Origin: Betaproteobacteria bacterium HGW-Betaproteobacteria-16
GTDB taxonomy: Bacteria; Pseudomonadota; Gammaproteobacteria; Burkholderiales; Burkholderiaceae_C
Length of the DNA stretch: 43,965 nucleotides
Assembly: GCA_002840835.1 (NCBI GenBank)
Contig: PHCQ01000040.1
Coordinates: 1-43,965 of the forward strand
Reading direction: 5' to 3'
Under the pieces are notes generated by a model. It ran no database searches. It was not told where the DNA came from and saw only the letters and a list, made by a program, of their open reading frames with translations. Positions within the stretch are counted from its first letter, which is position 1, and each line of letters opens with the position of its first letter. Of this stretch, positions 25,985 to 34,415 are shown piece by piece. Both the position numbers and the translations under genes were made by a program.

Positions 25985-27150
25985 GTGGACCATTGCAAGG
26001 CGTGACCGTGATTGAACTGGCTGGGATAGGACCAGGCCCCTTCGCCGGAATGATGCTGGCCGACATGGGTGCAGATGTGATCCGTGTGGACCGCATTCCC
26101 TCCACCGGGAGAGGTAGTGCACTGGAGGCGCTGATGCGCAATGACAGCGTGGTCGATCGGGGTCGCCGTTCCATTGCGCTAAACATGAAAGATCCCCGTG
26201 CCGTGGAAACCGTCCTCCAGTTGGTCTCCACTGCAGACATTTTGATCGAGGGATTTCGCCCCGGAGTGACCGAGAAGCTAGGTGTCGGCCCAAAGGAATG
26301 TATGGCGCGAAACCCGAAACTCATCTACGGCCGCATGACAGGATGGGGGCAGACTGGACCGTTGGCGCAGGCAGCAGGTCACGATCTCAACTACATCTCG
26401 CTCTCGGGCGCAGTGCACGCCATGGGCCCGGTCGATCGAGTACCAGCAGTGCCGCTGAACCTTGTGGGTGACTATGGCGGAGGTGGCATGCTGTTGGCGC
26501 TTGGCGTCGTGGCCGCGCTCTACGAGGCGCAACGCTCGGGCCAGGGACAGGTGGTTGATGCCGCCATCACTGATGGCGCGGCGGTGCTGATGGCGGCGCT
26601 GTACGGATTGAAGGCCAAAGGGTTCTGGCGCGAAGAGCGTGAGAGCAACTTTCTTGACGGTTCGGCACATTTCTATGGCAACTATCGCTGCGCGGATGGG
26701 CGCTACCTCTCCGTTGGAGCCATCGAGCCGCAGTTTTATCGATTGCTGCTTGAGAAGTGCGGAGTCAATGATCCCCACTTTGCACAGCAATGGGAACGCG
26801 CCGAATGGCCTGCGTTGAAGAAGAAGCTTTCCGGGCTCTTCCTACGCAAGGGCCGCGACGAGTGGTGCGAAGTGCTCGAAGGCAGCGATGCCTGTGTGGC
26901 GCCGGTGTTGAGCATGTCAGAGGCACCAGCGCACCCGCACAACCGGGCGCGCGGCACCTTTGTGGAGCAGGATGGGGTTGTGCAGCCCGCTCCTGCCCCT
27001 CGATTTGACCGCACACCCTGTGCCTTGCCGCCGGCCGCACCGGTGATCGGGTGCGATAGCGCATCCATCCTGAGCGAGCTTGACCTCAGCGAGACCGAGA
27101 TCAAGGCGCTGATTGCCTCCGGTGTGGTTTTCCAGACCGGTGGATGCTGA
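25981..27150 (+). CDS. Alpha-methylacyl-CoA racemase-like, CoA-transferase family III
   Basis: 389 residues, CaiB/BaiF superfamily, racemase branch. The N-terminus has GVTVIELAGIGPGPFAGMML. The racemase acid/base pair appears as His134 in AAGHDLNYIS and Asp164 in LVGDYGGG, equivalent to His126 and Asp156 of the mycobacterial enzyme MCR. It would interconvert (R)- and (S)-2-methylacyl-CoA so that the dehydrogenase can use both. It sits between an acyl-CoA dehydrogenase and a DUF2889 gene in one operon. A second copy is at 29025 on the other strand. Confidence 0.9.
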   Translation: MSGPLQGVTVIELAGIGPGPFAGMMLADMGADVIRVDRIPSTGRGSALEALMRNDSVVDRGRRSIALNMKDPRAVETVLQLVSTADILIEGFRPGVTEKLGVGPKECMARNPKLIYGRMTGWGQTGPLAQAAGHDLNYISLSGAVHAMGPVDRVPAVPLNLVGDYGGGGMLLALGVVAALYEAQRSGQGQVVDAAITDGAAVLMAALYGLKAKGFWREERESNFLDGSAHFYGNYRCADGRYLSVGAIEPQFYRLLLEKCGVNDPHFAQQWERAEWPALKKKLSGLFLRKGRDEWCEVLEGSDACVAPVLSMSEAPAHPHNRARGTFVEQDGVVQPAPAPRFDRTPCALPPAAPVIGCDSASILSELDLSETEIKALIASGVVFQTGGC

Positions 27151-27151
27151 C

Positions 27152-27721
27152 ATGAACGGTGCCATGCAGACCAACCCATTACGTCGCACGGTGCACCTGC
27201 GGCGCATCACGTGCGAAGGTTTTGAGCGCGACGACGGTCTCTTCGATATCGTCGGGACGCTCATCGACACCAAGCCCACGCCCTTGGCGATGCGGGAAAA
27301 AACGGTGCAAGCGGGTGAGCCGATTCACCACATGACCGTGTGCATCACGGTCGACAGTGACCGACTGATTCACGACGTGGTGGCGCACACAGTGGAGGGG
27401 CCGCACGCAGTGTGCGGTGCGATCACCGATCGCTACCGCCAGCTCATTGGGCAGCGCATCCAGCCAGGATTTACGTTGACGGTAAAGCGCTTGTTTCGTG
27501 GTGAACTTGGCTGTACACACATGACAGAGTTGTTGCCGCCGATGGCGACGACAGCGTTCCAGATGCTCTGGCGGGGTGCGGATGACGTGACCGATGCCGA
27601 TCAACCGGGACGCCGAAACTCGCCGCTGGGAGGGTGCCATGCATTGAAGCTGGATGGCGAGATCGTGCGTCTCCACTTCCCTGAACAATTCACCGGTGTC
27701 TCTAGAAAGCTGTCGAAATGA
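27152..27721 (+). CDS. DUF2889-family protein
   Basis: 189 residues from ATG 27152, one base after the racemase stop. The pattern RRTVHLRRITCEGFERDDGL, then IVGTLIDTKP and HHMTVCITVDSDRLIHDVVA, is that of DUF2889, a family without assigned function. No signal peptide or membrane segment is visible. The stop overlaps the enoyl-CoA hydratase start. Its fixed place between a racemase and a hydratase suggests a role in handling the same CoA thioester, but no activity can be claimed. The ending GVSRKLSK is basic. Confidence 0.75.
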   Translation: MNGAMQTNPLRRTVHLRRITCEGFERDDGLFDIVGTLIDTKPTPLAMREKTVQAGEPIHHMTVCITVDSDRLIHDVVAHTVEGPHAVCGAITDRYRQLIGQRIQPGFTLTVKRLFRGELGCTHMTELLPPMATTAFQMLWRGADDVTDADQPGRRNSPLGGCHALKLDGEIVRLHFPEQFTGVSRKLSK

Positions 27722-28530
27722 CCACTTCCCATGTGCTCTTCGATGTGACCGAGGGCATCGCTACCCTGACCTTGAACGACGCGCCGCGCATGAATCCGCT
27801 CTCCCCCGAGCTGATGGCTGGTTGCTTGAAGGCACTGGAGCGTGTACACGACGATTCTGAGGTTCGCGCGCTGCTCATTACGGGGGCTGGCAAGGCATTT
27901 TGTGTCGGGGCGGATCTGTCGGCATTCGATCCATCCGCAATGGGCGATCCGTGCAGCAGCGCAGGCCAAATCGTAGGGAATTTGCTGTCGCAAGGTGGCA
28001 ACCCTCTGGTGAGCGGTCTGCGCTCGCTTCCTGTGCCAGTTGTCTGCGCTGTCAACGGCGCAGCCGCAGGTGGAGGGACAGGTCTTGCACTCGCTGCCGA
28101 CGTGGTCATCGCTGCGCGCTCCGCGTTCTTCTACCTGCCGTTTACCCCGGCGCTGGGTCTGATACCTGACGCCGGTGCTAGCTGGTTGCTGCCACGTGCG
28201 GTGGGCCGTGCGCGTGCCATGGGCCTCACATTGATGGGCAACCGTCTTTCTGCGCAAGAGGCTGCTCAGTGGGGCCTGATCTGGGCGTGTGTGGATGACG
28301 AAGGGCTTTCAGCACAGGGCCTGCACATTGCGCAAAAGCTCGCACGCTTGCCCGCGCACGCGGTGCAGGAAGTGCGCGAGCTGTACCGGAACTCCGAGGT
28401 CAATACCTTTGCCCAGCAGATAGTATTCGAGCGTGAGCGACAGATGGAGCTCGCGGATCGGCCCAGTTTCGACGAGGGTGTACGGGCATTTCTGGAAAAG
28501 CGCGAACCAAGGTTTCAGAGCCGAGATTGA
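27718..28530 (+). CDS. Enoyl-CoA hydratase/isomerase family protein
   Basis: 270 residues, crotonase fold. Oxyanion-hole segments are AFCVGADLSAF and NGAAAGGGTGLALAADV; the acidic position is GLIPDAGASWLLPRAVG, the PaaG-like form with Asp in place of the crotonase second Glu. It could act as an enoyl-CoA isomerase or hydratase. The ATG overlaps the DUF2889 stop (ATGA) and it ends the TetR-controlled operon. A convergent minus-strand gene begins within 80 bases; no terminator hairpin was found in that gap. Confidence 0.87.
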   Translation: MTTSHVLFDVTEGIATLTLNDAPRMNPLSPELMAGCLKALERVHDDSEVRALLITGAGKAFCVGADLSAFDPSAMGDPCSSAGQIVGNLLSQGGNPLVSGLRSLPVPVVCAVNGAAAGGGTGLALAADVVIAARSAFFYLPFTPALGLIPDAGASWLLPRAVGRARAMGLTLMGNRLSAQEAAQWGLIWACVDDEGLSAQGLHIAQKLARLPAHAVQEVRELYRNSEVNTFAQQIVFERERQMELADRPSFDEGVRAFLEKREPRFQSRD

Positions 28531-28607
28531 CGAAATGCCGATTCCAGCGCTCACCGTTAGGCACCGGTGCAGAGCGCACAAGCCTGAATGAAAAAAACCT
28601 AGGAGCT

Positions 28608-29016
28608 TCAACTGCAGCCCGTGGGCAAGCGATCAAGGCTCTGTTGGTGCGGAAGGAGCCCGGCCTCTTGATTCTGTGCAAACAGGATGTCGATGACGGC
28701 GGCAATCTGCTGAGTGGTTACCCAGGATGTTCAGCACATGCTCCACAAGCTCATCGAGGGGGATCGACGGGATAATACGTGGCATCGCACCATTCACGAA
28801 TGAGGCCCAGTCTCTTGCGGCGCTTTGGATTCGCTCCAGATCGCGGGGCCTGCAGCGGCGCATGGCTGCTCCGCAGTAGCGCCTTTGTGCAGCAGGAATC
28901 GGGTGTCCCAGCGCTTCCAGCATGAAGAAGTAGCGCAAGGCGACCTTGTGGTGGTTGCTTGAGCGTTTTTGCTCCAGCAGGTCCAGCAGGGTTTCGTGAG
29001 TGGTAGTGATGGACAT
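28608..29016 (-). pseudogene. Small unknown gene with a probable frameshift
   Basis: The frame from ATG 29016 reads 127 residues to 28633, but its last ~30 residues (after ELVEHVLNILG, near 28729) turn into an unlikely Arg/His/Pro-rich string. The +1 frame from the same point continues smoothly as VTTQQIAAVIDILFAQNQEA to a stop at 28608. One extra G in a GGG run would explain this. The joined product would have about 135 residues, soluble and helical (LLDLLEQKRSSNHHKVALRY). I recognise no family. It lies eight bases after the second racemase gene, so it is its likely operon partner. It may be a decaying gene, a sequencing error or a programmed shift. Confidence 0.55.
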
Positions 29017-29024
29017 GGCGCCGC

Positions 29025-30134
29025 TCAGGCCACTTGCCAGTCGCTTAGTACATCCTGTGTCGACACCGGTGCAGCGGAAGGACTTCGTCCGATACAGCCC
29101 TGTGTAGCTGAAAAGCGTGGCGCTGGAGCGATGTGCTCGATGCCATCAACATGAACAAAGCTTTGTCTCGCCACGATGTGGGGGTGTCGGGCAGCCTCGG
29201 GTGGGGTCAGCACTGGGGCGAAGCAAACGTCGGTGCCTTCGAGCCGCTCGCACCAGTGAGCCAAGGAGTGACGGCGCAATGCACCAGCAATGGCGGCCTG
29301 CAGTTCTGGCCAGCGCGTTTGATCGTTCTGCAGGCTGGCGAAGGAATCGGGCAGCTCAAGTTCATGGCACAGCGCCCGGAAGAACTTGGGCTCGATGGGC
29401 CCGATCGCCACGTACCGGCCATCAGCCGTTTCGTAGGTCGTGTAGTAGGGTGCACCACCGTCGAGCATGTTGCTACCCCGCGGATCACGCAGGCGACCCT
29501 GCATGCGGTGGGTGTGGTTGTTGCTCAGCAGTGAAAGCACACCGTCGCAGATGGCGGCGTCCACCACCTGGCCTTGGCCCGTTGCACGGGCATGCAGCAA
29601 TGCGGCCAGCAGGCCCATCACGAGGTAGAGGCTGCCGCCTCCGTAGTCACCGACCAGATTCAGTGGTGGGACAGGCGCGCCACCTGGCGCTCCAATCAGC
29701 GACAGCGCCCCTGCCAAAGCGATGTAGTTGATGTCGTGTCCCGCTGCATGGGCCAGCGGGCCTTCCTGCCCCCAGCCGGTCATTCGCCCGTAGACCAAAC
29801 GAGGGTTGATCGCATGTGTGGTCGCTGGCCCGAGACCCAGGCGTTCCATTACGCCCGGACGGAAACCCTCGACCAAAAGATCCGCACGCCGGATCAACTC
29901 AAGCGCCTGCGTTGTGTCTTTAGCCACTTTCAAATCCAAGGCAATCGTGCGGCGGCCACGGTTGACGATGTTGTGAGCGTCAATGGGTGGCGCTTCGGGC
30001 CGGTCGATGCGCACCACGTCGGCGCCCAAGTCGGCGAGCAGCATGCAGGCGAATGGCGCCGGGCCAAGGCCTGCGAACTCAACTACACGGACCCCGCAAA
30101 GTGGTCCGCTGCGGCTTGAATTGGTGTTGTTCAT
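29025..30134 (-). CDS. Second alpha-methylacyl-CoA racemase-like protein, CoA-transferase family III
   Basis: 369 residues. Same racemase signature as the protein at 25981: VRVVEFAGLGPAPFACMLLA, His133 in AAGHDINYIA and Asp163 in LVGDYGGG. The C-terminal third is clearly different, so it is a diverged paralogue and not a recent copy. It lies 13 bp after the permease gene and eight bp before the small frameshifted gene on the minus strand. With the permease upstream it may process the acid that permease imports. A CoA-transferase activity is less likely because the racemase pair is intact. Confidence 0.88.
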   Translation of the reverse strand: MNNTNSSRSGPLCGVRVVEFAGLGPAPFACMLLADLGADVVRIDRPEAPPIDAHNIVNRGRRTIALDLKVAKDTTQALELIRRADLLVEGFRPGVMERLGLGPATTHAINPRLVYGRMTGWGQEGPLAHAAGHDINYIALAGALSLIGAPGGAPVPPLNLVGDYGGGSLYLVMGLLAALLHARATGQGQVVDAAICDGVLSLLSNNHTHRMQGRLRDPRGSNMLDGGAPYYTTYETADGRYVAIGPIEPKFFRALCHELELPDSFASLQNDQTRWPELQAAIAGALRRHSLAHWCERLEGTDVCFAPVLTPPEAARHPHIVARQSFVHVDGIEHIAPAPRFSATQGCIGRSPSAAPVSTQDVLSDWQVA

Positions 30135-30147
30135 GGGTGTGTATCTT

Positions 30148-31560
30148 TCATTGACCAGTGAAGGACGCCAGTGCGCCCAGCAGGACGGAAGACACCAGCA
30201 GCGCCAGCGTAACGAACCAACCGTTCGCGCGCAGACTGATGGTGAGCACAGGCACGCCAGACCAGCGACTGGCCATCAGGCTCAGCACCGAGAAGGGCGT
30301 GATGGTGATCGCAAGGCCCCAACCGACCAGCAGGGCTGTCAAGTGCACCGGTAGGGGCAAGCCCAGTGTGATGGGGTCGAGACTGCTGCCCACGATAACG
30401 GCGCAGAGCATGGGGTGGATGGCCGCCGCGCACAGCAAGACGATCAGGGCCGACAGCGCGAAGCAGGCCAATATGGGCGAGCCGGACACCCAGGCGCCGA
30501 CCTGACTGGTCCACGCATCGGGGATGGAACCAGCGATCACAGTTCCCGCACATCCGGACGCTAGGAACATCATCACCTCACTGGACATGTTGCGGAAACC
30601 CGCCATGTCTGAGCAAAGCATCCGGATGCCCGCATTCAGGCCTTTCGCGCCGTGTTGGCCGATGCAGGCATTGATGAGCCAGGCGCCAAGCGGCGTGATC
30701 ATGATGATCACGGCGGTGATGGGCCAATGCAGCCAGAGGCTCAGTACTACCAGCAGCGCCATGAAGGCAAGCATCGCCGCCCCCAAGGGAGCGCCCAATT
30801 GCATGAGTTCGCGTGCCGGCACATGCCGGGCATCGATCGCGGAGCTTTTGGCGCCCCGTGCCAAACGGTTCATTGCGGTGCCCACCGCAATGAAAAGCGC
30901 CGTGACGCCGAGAGCCATAGGTAGCATGCCCGCCCAGCTTGCGCCCGGGTACAGGCCGAGCACGATGCTCATGTTGCTGTAGAGCGGACTCCATAGGCTC
31001 AGTGCGGAATAGCCGCGTGCGATAGCGCAGAAGGAAGACAGCTGCTCACTAGCTTCCGCATCATTCTGGCTCGCCGCAGTCTCCATCATCATGGCAATGC
31101 CGGCGAGGCCGAGCAGCCCGCCAAAAAACTGGCTAGCCACGCTCAAGCGGAAGTAGCGCGAGCGGCTGGGTGTCTGGTACAGCGTCTGCAGCACTTCGCG
31201 CACATGTTGCACGCGCCCCGCAGCGCGGGACAGAAGATTCACCGAGACGAGCAGCGATGCAACCAGACCTCCGATACGCACCCCTTGCTCCATGGTCTGC
31301 CAGGGCTGATCCAACCCGGGAAGCAGGAGCAGTAGGGCGAAAGCCAGCAGCAGCGACGTGCGCTGAACTCCCCTGTTGATATGCCTGTAATGCAGAAACA
31401 GAAAGACCACGAGTGTCCCAGCGAGTGCACCGCTGGAACCCTGGGGGCGCAGCAGAAGATCCACGAGGGTAGCGGCGGGGATGGCCCCGGTCACAACCAA
31501 CTCAAACGCGGAAGCAGGTGGCGTGACGTAGTGGCGGGAGGCCGTCGCGGAATCACGCAT
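30148..31560 (-). CDS. Polytopic membrane protein, probable organic-anion permease
   Basis: 470 residues, strongly hydrophobic with roughly ten to twelve membrane segments. It resembles ion-transporter-superfamily permeases in its internal amphipathic loops (ARGYSALSLWSPLYSNMSIV and AAAIHPMLCAVIVGSSLDPI appear in similar places in the two halves), but I cannot name a family with certainty. No signal peptide and no clear Shine-Dalgarno at ATG 31558-31560. It diverges from a Bug-type binding-protein gene across 146 bp containing a GntR-type operator, and the second racemase follows. Inference: uptake of an organic acid, possibly the pathway substrate. Confidence 0.7.
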   Translation of the reverse strand: MRDSATASRHYVTPPASAFELVVTGAIPAATLVDLLLRPQGSSGALAGTLVVFLFLHYRHINRGVQRTSLLLAFALLLLLPGLDQPWQTMEQGVRIGGLVASLLVSVNLLSRAAGRVQHVREVLQTLYQTPSRSRYFRLSVASQFFGGLLGLAGIAMMMETAASQNDAEASEQLSSFCAIARGYSALSLWSPLYSNMSIVLGLYPGASWAGMLPMALGVTALFIAVGTAMNRLARGAKSSAIDARHVPARELMQLGAPLGAAMLAFMALLVVLSLWLHWPITAVIIMITPLGAWLINACIGQHGAKGLNAGIRMLCSDMAGFRNMSSEVMMFLASGCAGTVIAGSIPDAWTSQVGAWVSGSPILACFALSALIVLLCAAAIHPMLCAVIVGSSLDPITLGLPLPVHLTALLVGWGLAITITPFSVLSLMASRWSGVPVLTISLRANGWFVTLALLVSSVLLGALASFTGQ

Positions 31561-31609
31561 GTTTGCTGGTGTAGGTGCCGCTCGTCGGTGAGTCGCGAAA
31601 AGCAGCCGC

Positions 31610-31638
31610 TTGTGGTTGTGGATTTTCGCAACTATACT
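31610..31638 (+). promoter_or_regulatory. Candidate sigma70 promoter of the Bug/flavoprotein operon
   Basis: TTGTGG (31610-31615) and TATACT (31633-31638) with a 17-base spacer, about 70 bases before the ATG at 31707. A TATAGT on the opposite strand covers nearly the same bases, so the divergent permease gene may start here too. The -35 match is poor. Confidence 0.45.
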
Positions 31639-31643
31639 ATCAT

Positions 31644-31654
31644 TGGATCAACCA
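31644..31654 (+). promoter_or_regulatory. Candidate GntR (FadR/FCD-type) operator
   Basis: TGGATCAACCA, one base away from the TGGT-N3-ACCA consensus of FCD-type GntR regulators and matching the site at 41867-41881 at 10 of 11 core positions. It lies directly after the -10 box, where binding would block transcription of the operon starting at 31707 and perhaps the divergent permease gene. Confidence 0.6.
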
Positions 31655-31706
31655 TTGACAAATATTTGAGACTTCAGGGACCCAGTTCAACCAAGGAGAC
31701 ATAGAC

Positions 31707-32672
31707 ATGAAAGCGATCAAGATTTTTGCTGCAGCTGCAGCGCTCTCGGCCGGTGTGGCTGCTTTTGCACAAGACGCCTATCCCACGCGTCCCATCACCA
31801 TCGTGGTTCCTTACCCAGCAGGGGGAACCAGTGACAACCAGGTGCGCATGTTCCAGGACGGCCTGGCCAAACTACTGGGCCAGCCCGTCATTGTCGACAA
31901 CAAGCCCGGCGCCTCAGGCGCCATTGCTGCGCAATTCGTAGCGCGAGCGCAGGCTGATGGCCACACGCTGCTGTACCCAAACAATGGCGTGATCATTGCC
32001 CCGCTGCTCAATGACAAAACGGGGTATGACGCACTCAAAGATTTCAAGCCCGTTGCGCAAGTGACCTCCGTGCCAATGGTGCTGGTGACCAACAAGGCTG
32101 TGCCTGCTACGAACCTTGCCGACTTCCTCAAGTACGCCAAACAGGCACCCATGGGCCTGCAGTACGCCTCGGCGGGAACGGCCTCGTACGGGCATCTGGC
32201 GACAGCCCGCCTCGGGGCGATGACCGGTCTGAAGCTGGATCACATACCTTACCGCGGCGAAGCGGCAACCACGATGGCTGCGCGCACCGGTGAGGTACAG
32301 ATGTTGTTGACCACGCCATCGTCAGTCATGCTGGGGCAAGTGCAACAGGGCAACCTCAAGATGCTGGGCGTGGCATCTGCAGAGCCGTCGCCTGTTGTGC
32401 CGGGAGTGCCCACGATCAATAGTGTGGTGCCTGATTTCGTGGCCGAAGTCTGGTTCGGCCTGCTCGCGCCAGCAGGCACTCCCGATGCCGTGATCAACAA
32501 GATCAATGCTGCCATGCGTCAGGTGATGTCAAGCGAAGAGCTGGCCAAGCGGTTGCTGCCGACGGGTGCCGTTCCTCGCATGTCGAGCCCGGCTGAGCTC
32601 GCCAGCGTGATGCAGCGCGAGCATGCCAGCTGGCGCGAAGTGATCACCAAACACAACATCAAAGCCGACTGA
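31707..32672 (+). CDS. Bug-family (TctC-like) periplasmic binding protein
   Basis: 321 residues, tripartite tricarboxylate transporter receptor family. Signal peptide MKAIKIFAAAAALSAGVAAF with cleavage at AFAQ. The mature start AYPTRPITIVVPYPAGGTSD and QPVIVDNKPGASG are the family hallmarks. The Asp in the ligand-contacting AGGTSD loop is present. AAGGAGA precedes the ATG. It heads a six-gene operon. No TctA or TctB permease genes are present in the window, as is common for Bug proteins; the divergent permease at 30148 is a possible partner but unproven. Confidence 0.92.
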   Translation: MKAIKIFAAAAALSAGVAAFAQDAYPTRPITIVVPYPAGGTSDNQVRMFQDGLAKLLGQPVIVDNKPGASGAIAAQFVARAQADGHTLLYPNNGVIIAPLLNDKTGYDALKDFKPVAQVTSVPMVLVTNKAVPATNLADFLKYAKQAPMGLQYASAGTASYGHLATARLGAMTGLKLDHIPYRGEAATTMAARTGEVQMLLTTPSSVMLGQVQQGNLKMLGVASAEPSPVVPGVPTINSVVPDFVAEVWFGLLAPAGTPDAVINKINAAMRQVMSSEELAKRLLPTGAVPRMSSPAELASVMQREHASWREVITKHNIKAD

Positions 32673-32687
32673 GATGGAACGCGTGGC

Positions 32688-34415
32688 ATGAAGACTCAAT
32701 ACGATTTGGTCGTTGTCGGCTCAGGGGCGGCGGGTCTCACCTGCGCCATCACGGCCCGCAAGCTTGGCCTTGACGTGGTGGTGATCGAGAAGGAGCCTGT
32801 GTTTGGAGGCACCACCGCGCTGTCGGGTGGTGTACTGTGGGTGCCGCTGACGCATCATGGGCGCGCGCAGAACCCTGGTGATTCGGTGCAGTCTGTGCGG
32901 GAATTCCTGCAGAGCGAAACTGGCCGCTTCTACGACAGCGAATCAGTTGAGGCGTTCATTGCTCATGGTCCCCAAATGGTGGACTTCCTTGAGCGTGAGA
33001 CCAGTATGAAGTTCGTGCCAACGCTCTACCCTGACTACCATCCCACTGCGCCCGGCGGTGCTGACGTGGGGCGCTCCATCCTTGCCCAGGCCTACGACAT
33101 CCGTGGATTGGGCAAGGACATGGACCGTCTCAAGCCACCGCTGAAGAGCATCACCTTCATTGGGATGATGTTCAACTCTTCGAACGCCGACCTCAAGCAC
33201 TTCTTTCGAGCAACGAAGTCGCTGCGCTCTGCGCTGTATGTGGCAAGGCGATTGCTCAACCATGTGAAAGAGCTTGTGCTCTACCGACGCGCAGTCCAGG
33301 TGACCAGCGGCAATGCCCTGGCAGCACGCTTGGCCAAGTCCGCTCTCGACCTGGGCATCCCGATCGTCACCTCGACACCGGTAGCACGCATAGCCATGGT
33401 CGGTGATCGCGCCAATGGAGTGGTCATCGAGACCGATGGTGTCGAGCGGCACATCGGAGCCAGCAAAGGCGTCGTTCTAGCCTGTGGAGGCTTTCCGCAC
33501 GACAAGAAACGCATTGGCGAAGCCTATCCGCACCTGCAGCGCGGGCATCAACATCTGTCACCCACGCCTGTCAGCAACACCGGCGACGGTTGTCGCATGG
33601 CCGAGTCGGCGGGGGGGCACGTGGACATCCGATTCCCCCAGCCTGCCGCCTGGATGCCGGTGACGCGTGTGGACTTTGGCAAGGGGGAAACAGGCGTGTT
33701 CCCGCACCTGTTGGATCGCTACAAGCCTGGCGTGATCGGCGTGCTGTCCACAGGCAAGCGCTTCACCAACGAATCCAACTCCTATCACGACGTGGGCGCG
33801 GCCATGATCGAGGCCTGCGAAACACTGCCCGAAACGGCCATGTGGCTGGTTTGCGACAAGCGCGCACTGGCCAGTTACGGCCTTGGCTACGTCAAGCCTG
33901 CGCCGATGCCGATCACACCCTTCTTGCGCAATGGTTACCTGCTGGAAGGCAAGACGTTGTGGGAACTGGCGAGCAAGGCGGGCATTGATCCGCAAGGCCT
34001 TGAAGACACGGTGCGGGCCTACAACCAGCACGCAGTCAAAGGCGAAGATCCGGCCTTTGATCGCGGAGGCAACAGTTTCAACCGCTACCTTGCAGACCCG
34101 GACAACAAGCCAAACCCCTGCGTTGCGCCAATGGGCAGTGGACCGTTCTACGCCATCAAATTGCTCGTGGGCGACCTGGGCACCTTCGATGGCCTCCAAA
34201 CCAGTGTGGAGGGCGCCGTTCTGCGACGCGATGGGACGGTTGTTGAAGGGCTGTATGCGGTCGGCAACGACCGGGCCAGCATGATGGGGGGCAACTACCC
34301 AGGCGCGGGTATCACGCACGGGCCTAACATGACCTTTGCCTACATCACGGCACGCCACATCGCATCCGGAGAGACTTCACTCCAGTCGGTGGTGGATCAG
34401 GTTGTGGAGGCGTGA
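32688..34415 (+). CDS. FAD-dependent oxidoreductase, KstD/fumarate-reductase flavoprotein family
   Basis: 575 residues. The N-terminal Rossmann FAD site is VVVGSGAAGLTCA (GxGxxG at 11-16) with Glu34 for the ribose, followed by GGTTALSGGVLWVPL. Near the C-terminus NYPGAGITHGPN contains the Tyr537-x3-Gly541 arrangement that corresponds to the Tyr and Gly active-site pair of 3-ketosteroid delta1-dehydrogenase. It may introduce a double bond into a cyclic ketone or act on a related enone. Many members act on non-steroid substrates, so a steroid role is not implied. It lies 15 bp after the Bug gene and overlaps the NIPSNAP gene. Confidence 0.85.
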   Translation: MKTQYDLVVVGSGAAGLTCAITARKLGLDVVVIEKEPVFGGTTALSGGVLWVPLTHHGRAQNPGDSVQSVREFLQSETGRFYDSESVEAFIAHGPQMVDFLERETSMKFVPTLYPDYHPTAPGGADVGRSILAQAYDIRGLGKDMDRLKPPLKSITFIGMMFNSSNADLKHFFRATKSLRSALYVARRLLNHVKELVLYRRAVQVTSGNALAARLAKSALDLGIPIVTSTPVARIAMVGDRANGVVIETDGVERHIGASKGVVLACGGFPHDKKRIGEAYPHLQRGHQHLSPTPVSNTGDGCRMAESAGGHVDIRFPQPAAWMPVTRVDFGKGETGVFPHLLDRYKPGVIGVLSTGKRFTNESNSYHDVGAAMIEACETLPETAMWLVCDKRALASYGLGYVKPAPMPITPFLRNGYLLEGKTLWELASKAGIDPQGLEDTVRAYNQHAVKGEDPAFDRGGNSFNRYLADPDNKPNPCVAPMGSGPFYAIKLLVGDLGTFDGLQTSVEGAVLRRDGTVVEGLYAVGNDRASMMGGNYPGAGITHGPNMTFAYITARHIASGETSLQSVVDQVVEA

